From Rhyacophila brunnea (taxonomy: Eukaryota; Arthropoda; Insecta; Trichoptera; Rhyacophilidae): a stretch of DNA of 64,000 nt. The stretch's first letter is position 1, and each line of letters starts with the position of its first letter. The stretch lies in assembly GCA_022495005.1 (NCBI GenBank), contig JAGYXB010000370.1, positions 372,001 to 436,000 on the forward strand, given 5' to 3'. Both the position numbers and the translations under genes were made by a program. Below the pieces are notes generated by a model. The model ran no database searches, was not told the DNA's origin, and saw only the letters and a list, made by a program, of their open reading frames with translations. Shown piece by piece: positions 1 to 11,018 of the stretch.

Positions 1-235
1 CCGTGTCACACTTCATCGTGAAATGTTGTATCGGAAATATATGATCGTATATTAAAGACCGTTCAACCTTTTTAGGTCGTAGAGTACTGAGATAAATTCA
101 TGTCTAAATAAAACACACTTCTTGACAGTTTACAAGAAGCCAGGGGAAAAAATTAAAATAGCAGATATACTAGATTATTTGATATGTATGGTAAGGTTAG
201 GTTAGGTAAGATTAAACATTAAATGGAACATATCA
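1..235. repeat. dispersed repeat R1, copy 1
   Basis: This stretch matches three other places in the window (about 6296-6400, 41178-41400 and 53493-53740). The shared landmarks are a 'TATTAAAGAC' stretch, a GGTCGTA...TACTGAGATAAA block, an AATAAAACAC block and a short GGTTAGGTTAGG run. No open frame or clear terminal inverted repeats are seen. It may be the internal part of a larger transposon. The GGTTAGG run is only about two units and is not telomeric. Confidence 0.6.
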
Positions 236-2278
236 AATTTAATATCTGATAACAATAATGATAGCGCTTAATGTACGTAGCACTCGGACGTTTTCAAATC
301 ATCATGAAACCCTCATAACAAAAGCAAGCATTTTGCTAGATCAAGGAAGTACTGATGTTAAGAATATGTTGATTGAAAGTGAACTTTGCATCATACAATA
401 GACTTACATCTCCGTTACCCTACTTAATATTATACCAGACAATTGATTGGCTGGGAATGTGTCAGGAACCGATACACAAGGACTGGGGTCACCACACACT
501 CAAGTGTCTTTACTGACTTTTAAATACAAACTTAGTACGAGGAGCTCACACAAATCAGTGATTCCAATTAATAAATATATACATCGTACAAGAAACAAAC
601 CAAAAATATTAAAGACATACAAAACAATGTGAATAGATCATCATGTTCGCAATACGACGCCGCAAATTTAGCAGTTTACCACGCTGCCTTCGAAATATGA
701 GAAATAACCAGCACTACCATCGCATTTAACAGTTTTGTGTCACTGCCTTGAATCGGCTGTATATTATGTGACTGTGAAGATTTGTTCCTAAAGTAATATA
801 AAGCGGTGATTTGAGTTACATCTCCACCCGCCATGTATATGCAGCCGCGGTAAACGTGTCAGAATGAGAAGATTTTAGTGCTACACTTCCTTGTTCCGAA
901 ACGTTGCTGCACGGGACCGATGTAGCAATCATGCACTTTAGTGCTTTAAGAAAGAGTTTTAGAAAATAAAAAGAATCTTGACTTGCTCTGCCGTCATTTA
1001 TCTTTAAAACCGGTTCTCTGCCAAAGCGAACCAGTTCGCGGATATGGCCGGGCGTACAGTGCCGGCCATACAAAAAACGCGAACTTATTCGCCTGTATTT
1101 GAAGACAGAATGCCAGTCTCAGGCGTTTGTTTTGAATAATTTAAAATTCGGAAGAATACTGGTCCAATAATGAGACATTTAGCAAATGATTGGTAAGTGT
1201 TTATGATAAACTTTCAATATATTTCGAAAAAATAAATAATAAGGTTTATTTTTGCTAAACAATTCGCGGCCTTTCACTTGCCGCCATGCAAAACCTTCCG
1301 GCACAGATCAGGTTAGTGACATGAACTGTTCTCTGTACCCCGTGTAGAGAAGTCAGGAGTTGAAAATGATGAATCTGGAGGGATCGGAATTATTCTAGTT
1401 GGATATATTGTTGCGAGCATGTAATAATTCAAAATATATATCTTTTAACACGTCAGGTAGAAAGATAGGGAAAGAAAAGGTCGCGAGACTTGGATTTAAA
1501 CCGAAATGATTGGCATGACCATGTGCATGTTTTATGCTCTGGTGGTGATCGTCTCAACTAAAACACTTTATGGATATATTATAATTAAAGAAAACGGTGT
1601 GTGTACTTATGTACGTGCATTAGAAGTTATACTTCTTCGGCGTAACAAAACAAAATAAGCTGTTACTTGAGTTTATTAATATTACAGTGGATTAGGTTGA
1701 TGAAAACGTACGCGATTCATCTGTGTCTCATATAGCACATGATAATTGTAATTTAATTATTGTATTGGACCAAAACTCATCTTTGCCATACAGCGGTTAT
1801 AATGGATTCAGAAGTACCCATGATGAATTAATAAAAAATCAAATATTAATATATTTTTTGAATTATTTACCAACTCAACATTCACAAAATTTATTTATAT
1901 ATTGATATATCATTTTACTCGTAAATAATACTTAAAAACATAAATATAGCCTCAAATCTTGATACACAATATTTACAATGAAAAATAAATATACAATCCA
2001 ATATAAATAAAGTTTTATGAATATAAAGTAACAGTGTAGAAATATTGGTTATTTTTAAAACACGTGCTGTTTACTTGGTTGTATTGAACGACTAACTAAA
2101 TGACACTATGCGAATGCGCATGTACTCTCGAGACCGAAATAAATATAATCATAATAATAAATTGTGTTCCATCGGCGCACGCAACTTCATCATACGCCAA
2201 AAATACACTCTGATCTGCTTTTTTCAAACGCGCCAAAAAAAGTATAACTTCAAAAACGTGCCGTGTATAATAAATTAC
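236..2278. other. no gene recognised
   Basis: This is AT-rich sequence to the left of the last visible exon of gene B, so by the gene model it is intron of B. I found no zinc-finger exon here. At 816-1073 the minus strand has an 85-codon open frame with a 'SVPCSN' stretch that faintly recalls the C-terminus of hAT transposases. It is too weak to call. Confidence 0.4.
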
Positions 2279-2410
2279 CTGTGTCTGTGAATATGAACAT
2301 TCCCCGAAGGTGTTGGCATACCCAGCTGAGAGTGGACCTTCGATGATTTCATCTTTGATGTTGATTGCTTCGTAAACGTCTAGATGGTCATTATTTACGA
2401 TGTCACTATT
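2279..2410 (-). CDS. zinc-finger gene B, second visible exon (partial gene)
   Basis: This is a 132-bp exon (44 codons) on the minus strand. It follows an acceptor of a long T run plus ACAG, and it ends at a CAG|GTAATT donor. Both borders are phase 0, so it joins in frame to the exon at 5964-6116. The product is acidic and has an IKDE sumoylation-type motif at residues 69-72 of the predicted protein. It ends near a 'CSYS' motif that recurs at the same place in genes C and D (A has TSYS). No zinc-finger exon lies between here and the left edge, so the DNA-binding part should be outside the window or lost. The exon call rests on paralogue similarity and splice signals. Confidence 0.72.
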
Positions 2411-2469
2411 CTGTAAAAAAAAAAAAAAAACAATAAATTAGTTACATACAAAATTACATAATATAACTG

Positions 2470-2716
2470 CCCCACTATGGCAAAGCGGCACAAGCTTCGG
2501 CCTATAGCGTCGTGGGTCTCAGGTTCAAATCCTGGGTCTGGCAAGGACCTATACATATTGTTTTTCAATTTGTGTATGTGTCAGAGTATGGACCTAATAG
2601 GTTGAGCAAGTGGATGACATCCATTTCTCGTAGTGGTTTGTATTAAAATCTGTTAATACAAACCTCCACTATGTGGAGGCTTATATGATCTCGTTAGGAT
2701 CGGACATGGTCGAAAA
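2470..2716 (+). mobile_element. tRNA-derived SINE, family 1
   Basis: The tRNA-like head contains an A-box-like TGGCAAAGCGG and a B box GGTTCAAATCC, a pol III promoter pair. The body then passes through a 'CTAATAGGTTGAGCAAGTGG' block and a small hairpin of CCTCCAC/GTGGAGG. A second copy lies in the opposite orientation at 25609-25856, with clear target duplications. This copy sits in the intron of gene B. Confidence 0.8.
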
Positions 2717-2989
2717 AAATACATACTGTAAAATGAGTATAATTAAAAGATGTTCATGAAAATGCTTTTTTGTTAAGAAATAAATGTGTAAATGCAGCTA
2801 CTACATTAATTATTGAACTAGCGGCAAGTAATTTTGAATTTAGAATTAAGTTGTGGTAAAACTGCTTTTAAATTGCTTTACTACGATTGCACAAAGACAA
2901 AAACGAAATGCATTCGTATTGCAAAGTTTTTAACCATTACTAGGTGATTAAAATCTCGATTCGAAGTCTGACTGATCGTATACTGAGCT

Positions 2990-3200
2990 TCGAGAAGATT
3001 ATGTTTACGATGAAGATATAAGAGAGCGAAATACGCAGCATCTCGTTAGGTACGTTGAGAGTGAAGAGGCGACGTTGGACTTAATATGTCAGTCGTTTGC
3101 TGAGGATGTCAGAAGAGAACTTCAACCTGGCTTGCCTGTTTTTCAAACCAACAGATTTCGACGTCCTAGAAGGCTGCAAAACACTATCTAAAAAGTGTCT
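2990..3200 (+). pseudogene. unidentified coding relic
   Basis: A plus-strand frame stays open for about 68 codons and ends at TAA near 3191, with no start codon. The product is highly charged (an 'EDYVYDEDIRERN' stretch, then 'RRPRRLQ'). The composition looks protein-coding rather than random AT-rich DNA. The family is not recognised. It may be part of an old transposon or an exon fragment inside the gene B intron. Confidence 0.3.
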
Positions 3201-3730
3201 GGTGTGACCTGGAATGACGCATGAAGACTGACGAACAACAAGGATTCTTGGATGCGCCATGTAGTGTCCACATGTTTCAGTTAAATGGCTGAGATAGCCG
3301 AAGATGAAGAAGAGGTATTTAAAATATTTGGACGAACAATTTAAAAAAATTTAGTGCATGATACATAATATATAAGTATTATAAAAAATGTGAAAATATC
3401 ATTAGTCTAAAACCATCAACTAAGTACATAGGTAACATAATATTCATGAAGCATTATTTATAAAATTAAAATAAAAGAATACATTTAAATTCGGTATTCG
3501 GGCTCAAATTACATCGGCAGAATCTAACGCCTACCGTCTGCCGCGTTCGCTCCTGTTCGTTAAAAGCCACTTTTGAGTCGTTCCCTAGAATCAGGACCGA
3601 ATTGAAACAATTCTTATTTTTTGTGCACGATCGTATCGAAGATTACCGAGAACATACGAAAATATCCGAATTAACCGCGAGCTTCCATGCGTTGCCACAC
3701 GCGCGTGTACTGTCTTGCGTTTGACATAGC

Positions 3731-4111
3731 GAGTGCTTAAAGTCAGACAACGTTATCTACAAAAAAGTGTTTTTTTTTTTTTTTTGAGATAACGTTATTT
3801 TACATTTATGGCCACATGATAGTCAAACAACGTTATGACAATCTTTTCTAATTTCTTATTAAATCGTCAGTAAAGTTCAACGCTAACTACATAAGTTACC
3901 CTTGTTTTCATATTTTTTTATAACTATCCCTATAAATTTTAACATCATCATAAGCAAGATAAATGTACAATACACAATAAATTATAAAATATTAACATTA
4001 GGTTTTAATTAAACATTTCCCTTGTTGAGTTACAAGAATCTAAAATAACGATTTTTGGCTCTCCTGTAAAGTTGCACTTTTGTAGATAGTGTTGTTTGAC
4101 ACTAAGCCCTC
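3731..4111. mobile_element. MITE with about 35-bp imperfect terminal inverted repeats
   Basis: The left end GAGTGCTTAAAGTCAGACAA pairs with the reverse complement of the right end, GAGGGCTTAGTGTCAAACAA. The pairing continues into a shared TATCTACAAAA tract. The element holds a long T run and no coding sequence. A target duplication is not obvious. It lies in the gene B intron. Confidence 0.65.
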
Positions 4112-4605
4112 GATAGGTAGGTACAACATCAACATAAATTCGATTTAAACAAAATATGTAGGTAAGTGACAGTTATTCATTATTAAGACTTCAACGGATA
4201 TCGAATCTGGGTCCCTTCTGTGATAATCTAATCACATTAAAGGATAAACGATCAGTTTTGCTATCCAATCAGTCTACGGTTCCGTCGAGCTGTCAGTTAC
4301 ACTGACGGTAAATGCAAAACTGAAGCGACTGACTGAAACTAAAACGGAGACGAGACAAGATAGAATTTCTATCGGTTATCGTATCCGTTTTTAGAGTTTC
4401 CAGTTAAATTGACGTGTAAATTACTATGTTGCCGTATTTTACAACGTTTTTATTAGCTCGTATTCTTGTTTGTCCGGTGGTTGTTTATCCAGTACGAATC
4501 TTGCAATCGATTTTTAACTAACTTCCCGACTAGCTAGACATTTGATACTTTTAGAATATATCAGAACACGGTCCCATTGCATTCTTTTAATACTTTTAGC
4601 CATCT

Positions 4606-4926
4606 TTAACGGCCCACGTGCTCGTCGTAGGTCAAAATTGAGTTTTTATTGTATTTTCAAACCATGATCCTGGACACTCCTTAAACGTTGTAGATAATCT
4701 ATTTATATAATTTTGAAGCCGTATTATCCTTTATAGTTATTTTAAACATTTGATGACTGCATAAAGTATTTTTGTTACATAAAATAGTATTCTTTTAAAC
4801 CTCTCGCTCTAATGTTTTAGAATATAGTCATATTTCGGTACATAACTGTGCAGTGGTGTTAAGATTTTTTACATTTATTAATGTTTAAACGCATTTATGA
4901 AACCATTAGTATAATTTATTACGATT
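4606..4926 (+). mobile_element. TTAA-flanked foldback family, truncated left arm
   Basis: The sequence begins at TTAA followed by CGGCCCACGTGCTCGTCG. It then matches the outer half of the arm of the palindromic element at 17967-19352 for about 315 bp, with high identity by eye. The match stops abruptly after 'TTTATTACGA'. The inner part of the arm is missing. Confidence 0.75.
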
Positions 4927-5963
4927 GTCTGTATGGAAAGTTATTTCAGAAAAATCCGTAAAAAGTAAAATACTATTATTGGTTGCTAAGGGGGTGGTCT
5001 TGGCAACTATTTCAAAAATATATACATGCGTTACTATGGAAATCAAAATGAAATGTCAAAATTACGTTTCAGTATTCTATATTTGTTTGTTTGTTTTTTT
5101 ATTTAAGTACTTCATAAATCAAGTACAAGTTTGAGCATATTGAGCATAATAATTCAACAGAAAATTTAAAAACGTTGTGTAATATAAAAAGTTATTTTAT
5201 CTTGTAATTATTTCATACTACGTTTCTAATTTTGATTGAAATATTATAATTTCTTTAAATAGGTACTACGTTAAAGTTCCCACCACCACCCGTCATATAT
5301 GCACAGCTGACACCAACCAATGTGTTTAGAAAGTAGTTATACAAATAATATTCATTTTTAGTTGATAAAAAATACCTAAATACACACCGCAACGAACTGA
5401 CCTGGGAACTGAAACCTCGACTGAACGGACTGAGCTGATCGTCTAAATACATCAACGTTTTAAAACTGAACTGACCAAAACGGAAATTTCGAATAAACGG
5501 ATAACAGAAGTGACTATGAAGATTTGGAAAATATGTACGATATAATATTATATCGATGACTCAGTATTGAACGGTAACAAGTCAAAAATTCGATATTTCA
5601 CGATACTGGTATGAAAATACTCGTAAAAATGAGCTCTAGTTGGTTTTGTACAGAAACGATTCGAAAAAAATAATTTAGATACCTTGAGAGCCAAAAAATC
5701 CATATGAAATTTTACAAACTTTTAAACAAAACCAGTTTTGTACAGATCCATTTCGAATTGTTTCCATTTAAAACTGGCAATTGACCATACGTTTCAATTT
5801 AGAATAAATAAATTCGGACTTTTATCCTTTTAAAACTTGTCAAATCTTGTGTATTGTAAAATACTTATTCAAAATATTAAAACATGATTATCTCAAAACT
5901 ACGTTTTTTGAGTTGTTACTGTTTAATTAATACTGGGTCATTGAATTATTGTTAAAATTGTAC

Positions 5964-6116
5964 CTCATGTGTCAGTTCGCCATCTTCGGAATGTTTATTG
6001 GAAATAGGGATGTTTGGGCTGTTGGAGACCTTTATTGGCACATCAAACCAGTCCGGGCTCGCCGGCTGTACTTCTGAAGTTGGTTCATTGTCTTCCGGTT
6101 CACGTTTAACGTCCAT
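5964..6116 (-). CDS. zinc-finger gene B, first coding exon
   Basis: This minus-strand exon starts at ATG (6116) and ends at a GAG|GTAC donor. It is 153 bp, or 51 codons, and closes in phase 0. The peptide opens with MDVKRE, which contains a psi-K-x-E motif at the same position as in genes A, C and D. It carries 'WFDVPI' at about residues 23-28, shared with genes C (WFDVPI) and D (WFDAPI), and then a Pro/Ser-rich acidic tail. The paralogy makes this a real first exon rather than a chance frame. About 100 bp upstream is the TGGCAACTT element seen before the other paralogues. The rest of the gene is the exon at 2279-2410 and presumably sequence left of the window. Confidence 0.8.
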
Positions 6117-6210
6117 TTTACGTTTTAAATCTATTTACGTCAGACAATGACAGTACGAGTCAAACAATATTGCATTAACATAGGCAATAAGTAGCCATAG
6201 ATATTGCTTA

Positions 6211-6219
6211 AAGTTGCCA
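6211..6219 (-). promoter_or_regulatory. putative promoter element of gene B (TGGCAACTT)
   Basis: TGGCAACTT reads on the minus strand about 95-103 bp before the ATG. Related sites occur at about the same distance before genes A, C and D. The core resembles the insect 'motif 1' promoter element. No transcript start is known. Confidence 0.4.
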
Positions 6220-6469
6220 GTATATAAAAATTCTAAATGCAACAAAAAGATTCTACCCCGAGTACTTTCATGAGTCAATAAAATATGTAAAATGTACGTA
6301 TTACATTCGCCGTATCAGAATTCATCGTGAGCTCTCTTACCGAAAGAAAATGGCCGTTTAGTACTGAGATAAAAAATATTCATGTAGATTGAAGACAGTA
6401 ATACAGGTTACATCCTAATTACAGGTCAGATTAATAAAAAATATAAATCTGAAAGCTATCGCCGTGGAC

Positions 6470-6547
6470 TAATATTTTGAAGCAGGGTATTGTATGGCTG
6501 TCAAGCCAAGAGAACTATAGGGGAAAATAATTATTGGAACTGAAATA
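6470..6547. repeat. dispersed repeat R7, left piece split by mariner
   Basis: The end of this piece (GAACTGAAATA) continues at 7851 as TACCTAACGGG. The uninterrupted form GAAATACCTAACGGG exists at 62236-62250 and, reversed, at 48492-48507. The mariner therefore landed in a pre-existing R7 copy. Confidence 0.7.
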
Positions 6548-7850
6548 CGAGGGTGGGTCAATAAGTCCTTAGAAAAGCCGACAGGTGGCGCGACTAGTAC
6601 TGTAAGCGGTTTGTTTTCATGCAGCGGCACTACCGATTCAGTATGCTGCAAAGTTTCAATCAGATTGGTCGGGTTGTTGTGTGTTTCTCGTACATTTAAA
6701 AAAAAAATTTGCTTGTGGAAAATGGAAAAATGGAAAATTGAGCTTAGAGCTGTTATTAAACATTTTAATATAAAAGGGTTAACAGCAAAGGAAATAAAAA
6801 ATGAGTTGGATTTAGTTCACGGCATATCTGCTCCTTCACTTGCAACTATTTATAACTGGTTAAATGAATTTAAACGTGGTCGTACATCAACAAAGATGAA
6901 CCACGCTCAGGACGTCCTGTAGAGGTGACTACACCAGAAATGATCAATAAAATCCACGATATGGTGTTAAATGACCGAAGATTAAAGTTGAGTGAGATAA
7001 TTGAGGTTACAGGGATCTCAAAAGGTAGCGTCATTTCTATTTTACATGACAAATTGGGCATGAAAAATATTTCTGCAAGATGGGTGCCGCGTTTGCTCAC
7101 AGTCGACAATAAACGCAATAGGGTGGTGGCCTCTAAAACCCTGTTGTCGCTCATGCAACGCAATCCGGATGAATTTTTTCGTCGCTTTGTGACTTGTAGA
7201 TGAAACATGGATACACCACTATACTCCCGAGACGAAAGAACAGTCAAAGCAGTGGATTGCGAAGGCAAACCATGTCCAAAGAAGGCGAAAACCGTAAAAT
7301 CAGCTGGTAAGGTTATGGCTACTGTATTTTGGGATGCACGTGAAATTATTTTCGTTGACTATTTGAAAAAAGGAAAAACAATAACAGGGAATTATTATGC
7401 ATCTTTATTGGACCAGCTAAAAAACAAAATTGAAGAAAAACGGCATCATTTAAACAAGAAAAAATCCTCTTTCATCAGGACAATGCCCGTGTTCACACAT
7501 GTTTACGATCAATGGCTAAAATTGAAGAATTGAAGTTCGAATTGGTCGACCACCCACCGTATTCGCCAGATTTAGCCCCCAGTGACTTTTTCCTTTTCCC
7601 AAGCTTAAAAAAATGGCTAAGTGGACAACGTTTTTTTTCAAATGAAGAAGTCATCGATCGGACAAATGCTTATTTTGAGGACCTTCCGAAAACTTATTTT
7701 TCTGACGGTTTAAAAAAATTGAGAAACGTCTAACCAAGTGTATTGAGCTCCAAGGAGATTATGTTGAGAAATAAAAAAAAAATACAAAAATCAAAACTGT
7801 AATAATAACTGTATAATGCTTTTTTCTAAGGAATTATTGACCCACCCTCG
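6548..7850 (+). mobile_element. mariner-type DNA transposon, complete but dead
   Basis: This is a 1303-bp element flanked by the TA target duplication (6546-6547 and 7851-7852). Its terminal inverted repeats are about 30 bp and nearly identical: both ends begin CGAGGGTGGGTCAATAA. The size, TA target and encoded DDD-type transposase place it in the mariner group. The insertion site is verified by empty R7 copies in this same window. The transposase frame is broken (see the pseudogene entry), so it can only move if helped from elsewhere. Confidence 0.93.
6722..7772 (+). pseudogene. mariner transposase pseudogene
   Basis: The likely start is the ATG at 6722, giving MEKWKIELR and an N-terminal helix-turn-helix region with 'LATIYNWLNEF'. 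A one-base loss near 6893 shifts the frame. The second segment, from about 6895, covers the second DNA-binding half and ends near the first catalytic block (VDETWIHHY), which needs another shift near 7197. Further single-base shifts are needed near 7260, near 7460 (just before the QDNAR block) and near 7720. The third Asp lies in 'YSPDLAPSDFF' (about 7560-7590). All three catalytic Asp codons are therefore present but scattered over frames. The intended stop is the TAA near 7770. At least five indels mean no functional protein. Confidence 0.9.
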
Positions 7851-7990
7851 TACCTAACGGGCAAGGAGAAGCGGTCACCCGACCTCGAGTAAGGAAGAAT
7901 ACGTAATAAATTTAAAGGCGTATCAAGAATATAATATGTGTACTAGATTTCAATATCAGCCAAGTCCATAATGGATGAATAGGAGAAGAA
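7851..7990. repeat. dispersed repeat R7, right piece after mariner
   Basis: This piece starts TACCTAACGGG and continues the R7 copy interrupted by the mariner element. It is diverged after the first 40 bp. Confidence 0.5.
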
Positions 7991-8175
7991 CAGCTTTTTG
8001 TTTTCTCAAGTACACAGTCACTAGGGTCAAAGTTTATATTATTTAAATTATGGAATATTTAAAATTTATAAGTTCCACATTTCAATAATGCAGAAATATT
8101 AGAAAGCAGTTCACAAAAAAGTCAAAAATACCTAAAGGTGGACTTAGCTTATTTTGAAATCTAGCGACACATAAT

Positions 8176-8584
8176 GAATACGTGTATTAAAGTAGTATTG
8201 CCTGTAGTTACAAAATACTGAGTCATTGCAGTAAAATTTCATGAAGCAGACCTTTTGAAAAATGTAATTTTACAGTGTGAAGCAATCACGGCAGCTTCTA
8301 TAATTTTAGGTATTAAGAACTCGCAAGTAGTGTCAACACACTATCGTCAGCTATTTTATATTGAATGCCGTTGACCAGTGCAGTGCTACTTATACCATTA
8401 TAAATAAAACACGCCAACGGACTTACAACGTCGACAGGTTTAATTATTTTGCTGTATTTTTTTGACTTGCTTGAGGCACTTAGACTATAGTTGAAGTGAT
8501 TGGCGTTGGTATGTAGAACATTTTTCTATAAAATGTCAGTTTTTATTATTTTGGTACTTAGCGCCTTAATTAATACACGTATTC
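8176..8584. mobile_element. MITE family A, copy 1 (left end shortened)
   Basis: It is closely similar to 9900-10329 and 41539-41965. Termini are GAATACGTGTATTAA and its reverse complement. The left repeat lacks the inner AGGCTCTAAGTACC part that the right end keeps. It encodes nothing. Confidence 0.8.
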
Positions 8585-8589
8585 AATAT

Positions 8590-8864
8590 TATGAGTATTT
8601 CACAAGCATAGTGAACCAAGTCCATTCTGGTTATTTTTGAGTAAGCTAGGTTCAAACATAATATTTGAGTAGGTACTTATTTCTAATTCTGTAAGGGTAT
8701 GATTGCAATTCCGAAGTGTTATTTTGAGTACATTTAAGTTAATATGTAAGGGAAATATTACCCTTACATAATTAGAAATATTCAAATTTTATGTTTGAAC
8801 TTAGCTTACCTACTCAATAATAACCAGAATGGACTTGGTTCACTATGCTTGTGAAACCCTCATA
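8590..8864. mobile_element. foldback MITE with about 75-bp arms
   Basis: The left arm contains TTTCACAAGCATAGTGAACC and the right arm its exact reverse complement. Pairing extends through CAAGTCCATTCTGGTTATT and, less well, through GTTCAAACATAA. The loop is about 110 bp. It abuts MITE A copy 1 by 5 bp. No second copy was seen in the window. Confidence 0.75.
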
Positions 8865-8865
8865 A

Positions 8866-9060
8866 TCGTCATACCTACGTCGAATACTAACTGACAACTT
8901 AGGTACTGTTCTCGGTTTGTGCATTGACGCTCATTTAATATTGGTGTATTACACACACTATTGCACGTCTATAATGCGTGGTTCATTTTCGTAGAACACT
9001 CGCACGTTCAAAACCCTGCATCGAAATTTATTGTTTGATATAAATATTATAGCCTATCGG
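8866..9060 (+). repeat. dispersed repeat R7, copy
   Basis: It shares the blocks ACACACTATTGCACGTCTAT and TTCAAAACCCTGC with copies at 15215-15440 (+), 48285-48520 (-) and 62225-62475 (+). The family is non-coding and its class is unknown. Confidence 0.6.
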
Positions 9061-9899
9061 AATTCTATTTATTTTTATTACCTAGGTATCTGTTTTGTGG
9101 TCAAGCCGTAAAACCCAAAACAAAACATGCTAACGGCACTCAATAGTGAATGCACGTCGTCACAGTCAGGGCATCCACTCACGTGAATACTCAAAAAAGA
9201 CGAGACTGAAACTCCAGTATCCAGTTAAGTATGTACCTACCTAATGTATTTCAATGGCGGCTCGCTAGCGGCAAGACTGGAATCCCTAAGTTTCAAAACG
9301 TCCGCGACCGAAACCGAAGAGACGCGACATGCTAGTCTCCTAGTCTCTCAGTTCCCAGTCACCCATAAAACAGTGGTAGCTACCAATATCAGTAGATTCG
9401 ATGAAAAATCACATTATTATACAAGCAATAACAAGTGGAGACGTCAAAAGTTGAAAATGGGCGAACCGATTTTTAATTAAAAATATGTGGCAGATGTTGA
9501 AAAAATACTACTCCTGCCTGTATAATTACAGGCTGTCAAAACATTGCCATAAAGATATTACAGTAAAAGCATAGAATCAAGTAGGTAGGTGAGACTATTT
9601 GTTTGATAGTTTGAGGTTATGAGATTATTAGGTTTCAGCAGGTAGCGCCGTGTGTGGAGCATCAGTCGCTGGCCATTTTATAAGTTCCATCACCAACCAG
9701 TTTGTCAGATTTTAGTTTCTGGGTGAGCCAATGACCTCACGTCTGTCAGACGTTACAAATAATAACATATTATTCTAACACGTGTTCAAGATTATCCCAT
9801 ATTTTTCCACACTTGAGATTCGTTGCCTGTGAAACCACAATCAATAGAGTAGGTAAATTCCCATTAATTTAATATTCCCTGGTTCTGATTGTATTATAT
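9061..9899. other. intergenic, nothing recognised
   Basis: No gene is seen. About 9775-9850 holds a short reversed fragment of the R7 repeat ('TATCCCATATTTTTCCACAC'). Confidence 0.4.
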
Positions 9900-10329
9900 G
9901 AATACGTGTATTAATTAAGGCTCTAAGTACCAAAAAGTAGTATTGCCTGTGGTTACAAAATACTGAGTCATTGCAGTAAAATTTCATGAAGCAGACCTTT
10001 TGAAAAATGTGTTTTCACAGTGTGAAGCAATCTCGGCAGCTTCCATAATTTTAGGAATTAAGAACTCGCAAGTGTCAATACACCTTCGTCAGCCAATTTA
10101 TATATTGAATGCCGTTGACCACTGCAGTGGTACTTACACCATTATAAATAAAACACGCCAACGAACTTATAACGTCGCCAGATTTAAATATTTTGCTGTA
10201 TTTTTTTGACTTGCTTGTGACACTTAGACCATAGTTTACGTTATTGGCGTTGGTATGTTGAACATTTTTCTATAAACATGTCAGTTTTTATTTTTTTGGT
10301 ACTTAGCGCCTTAATTAATACACGTATTC
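9900..10329. mobile_element. MITE family A, copy 2 (most complete)
   Basis: This 430-bp copy has terminal inverted repeats of about 36 bp. The left end GAATACGTGTATTAATTAAG matches the reverse complement of the right end, and the pairing continues to CTAAGTACCAAAAA. It has no real coding capacity. The target duplication cannot be fixed, because the flanks are AT-rich (AATAT-like on both sides). Confidence 0.85.
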
Positions 10330-10653
10330 AATATCTATTCAATAACAACATTAACTTGATAATATAGATTGCAAGCAAAATAGATAGTTATCTGACTATA
10401 GCGCTATCATTATTGTATGATAATATTAATAGGTACGACATGATACTTACGAGTAGGGACCAACCTACCAGAATTTTAGATGAATTAGGTATTATACTTA
10501 ATAGTAATTAATTATGCACATCTCTTCACTGCTACAATTATTCGAATAATACAAAATATACTTACGTAATAAAAAAATCTATTTTACTTAGGTGCCTTCT
10601 CATTTTTTATCTTTCCGTTGTATTTATTTCGATGGTTTTTATTACGTATGTTG

Positions 10654-11010
10654 CATGGGCCCCACATCCTGAAGCGGGCCCCAAGGCTAGGATCTTTGTA
10701 GGGCCCTACCTATCGCCAAGGTTAAAGGCAGTTTGACGCTCTACAGTAGCGTTTTCCAAACGGCAAAAAAAAAAAATTAAGGGTATGTGTATGTTTAATA
10801 CTTACCTCCACTTTAATTATGGAGTTATCAAGTAATGACACAGTTACATCGCACAATCACATAACTAATTAAAGGAAAATAGCGCCGCAGGCAACTTTTT
10901 TTACTATTAGAGCAAATTTGTAATGTGTGTTTATCTCAATTATTTAGTCGACTCGCCACGCCGGGCCCCCAAGCTAAAATCCTGTCAGCCCTCCCCTTAT
11001 GGGGACCATA
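10654..11010. mobile_element. hAT-like MITE, 'GGGCCCCAC' family, copy 1
   Basis: It is flanked by an exact 8-bp target duplication, GTATGTTG (10646-10653 and 11011-11018). Termini are CATGGGCCCCACATCC and an imperfect inverted match. Related copies are at 22329-22836, 29411-29835 and 57787-57945. The 8-bp duplication is typical of hAT transposition. It is non-coding. Confidence 0.85.
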
Positions 11011-11018
11011 GTATGTTG

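Noticed and set aside
195..215. GGTTAGGTTAGG runs as telomeric repeat
   Set aside because: Only about two units occur, and they recur inside the dispersed repeat R1 copies. Insect telomeres are long TTAGG arrays.
816..1073. Minus-strand 85-codon frame as a hAT transposase piece
   Set aside because: Only a short 'SVPCSN' stretch recalls the family, and no other catalytic landmark is present. Left as a note.
2470..2560. Functional tRNA gene
   Set aside because: The tRNA-like head continues into a SINE body with a second copy at 25609-25856.
3765..3790. T runs (here, at 13028 and at 29010) as poly(A) tails of retrocopies
   Set aside because: No retrocopy or target duplication adjoins them. 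They look like simple-sequence tracts.
10000..10209. Plus-strand 69-codon frame as a gene
   Set aside because: It lies wholly inside MITE family A and is broken in the other two copies.
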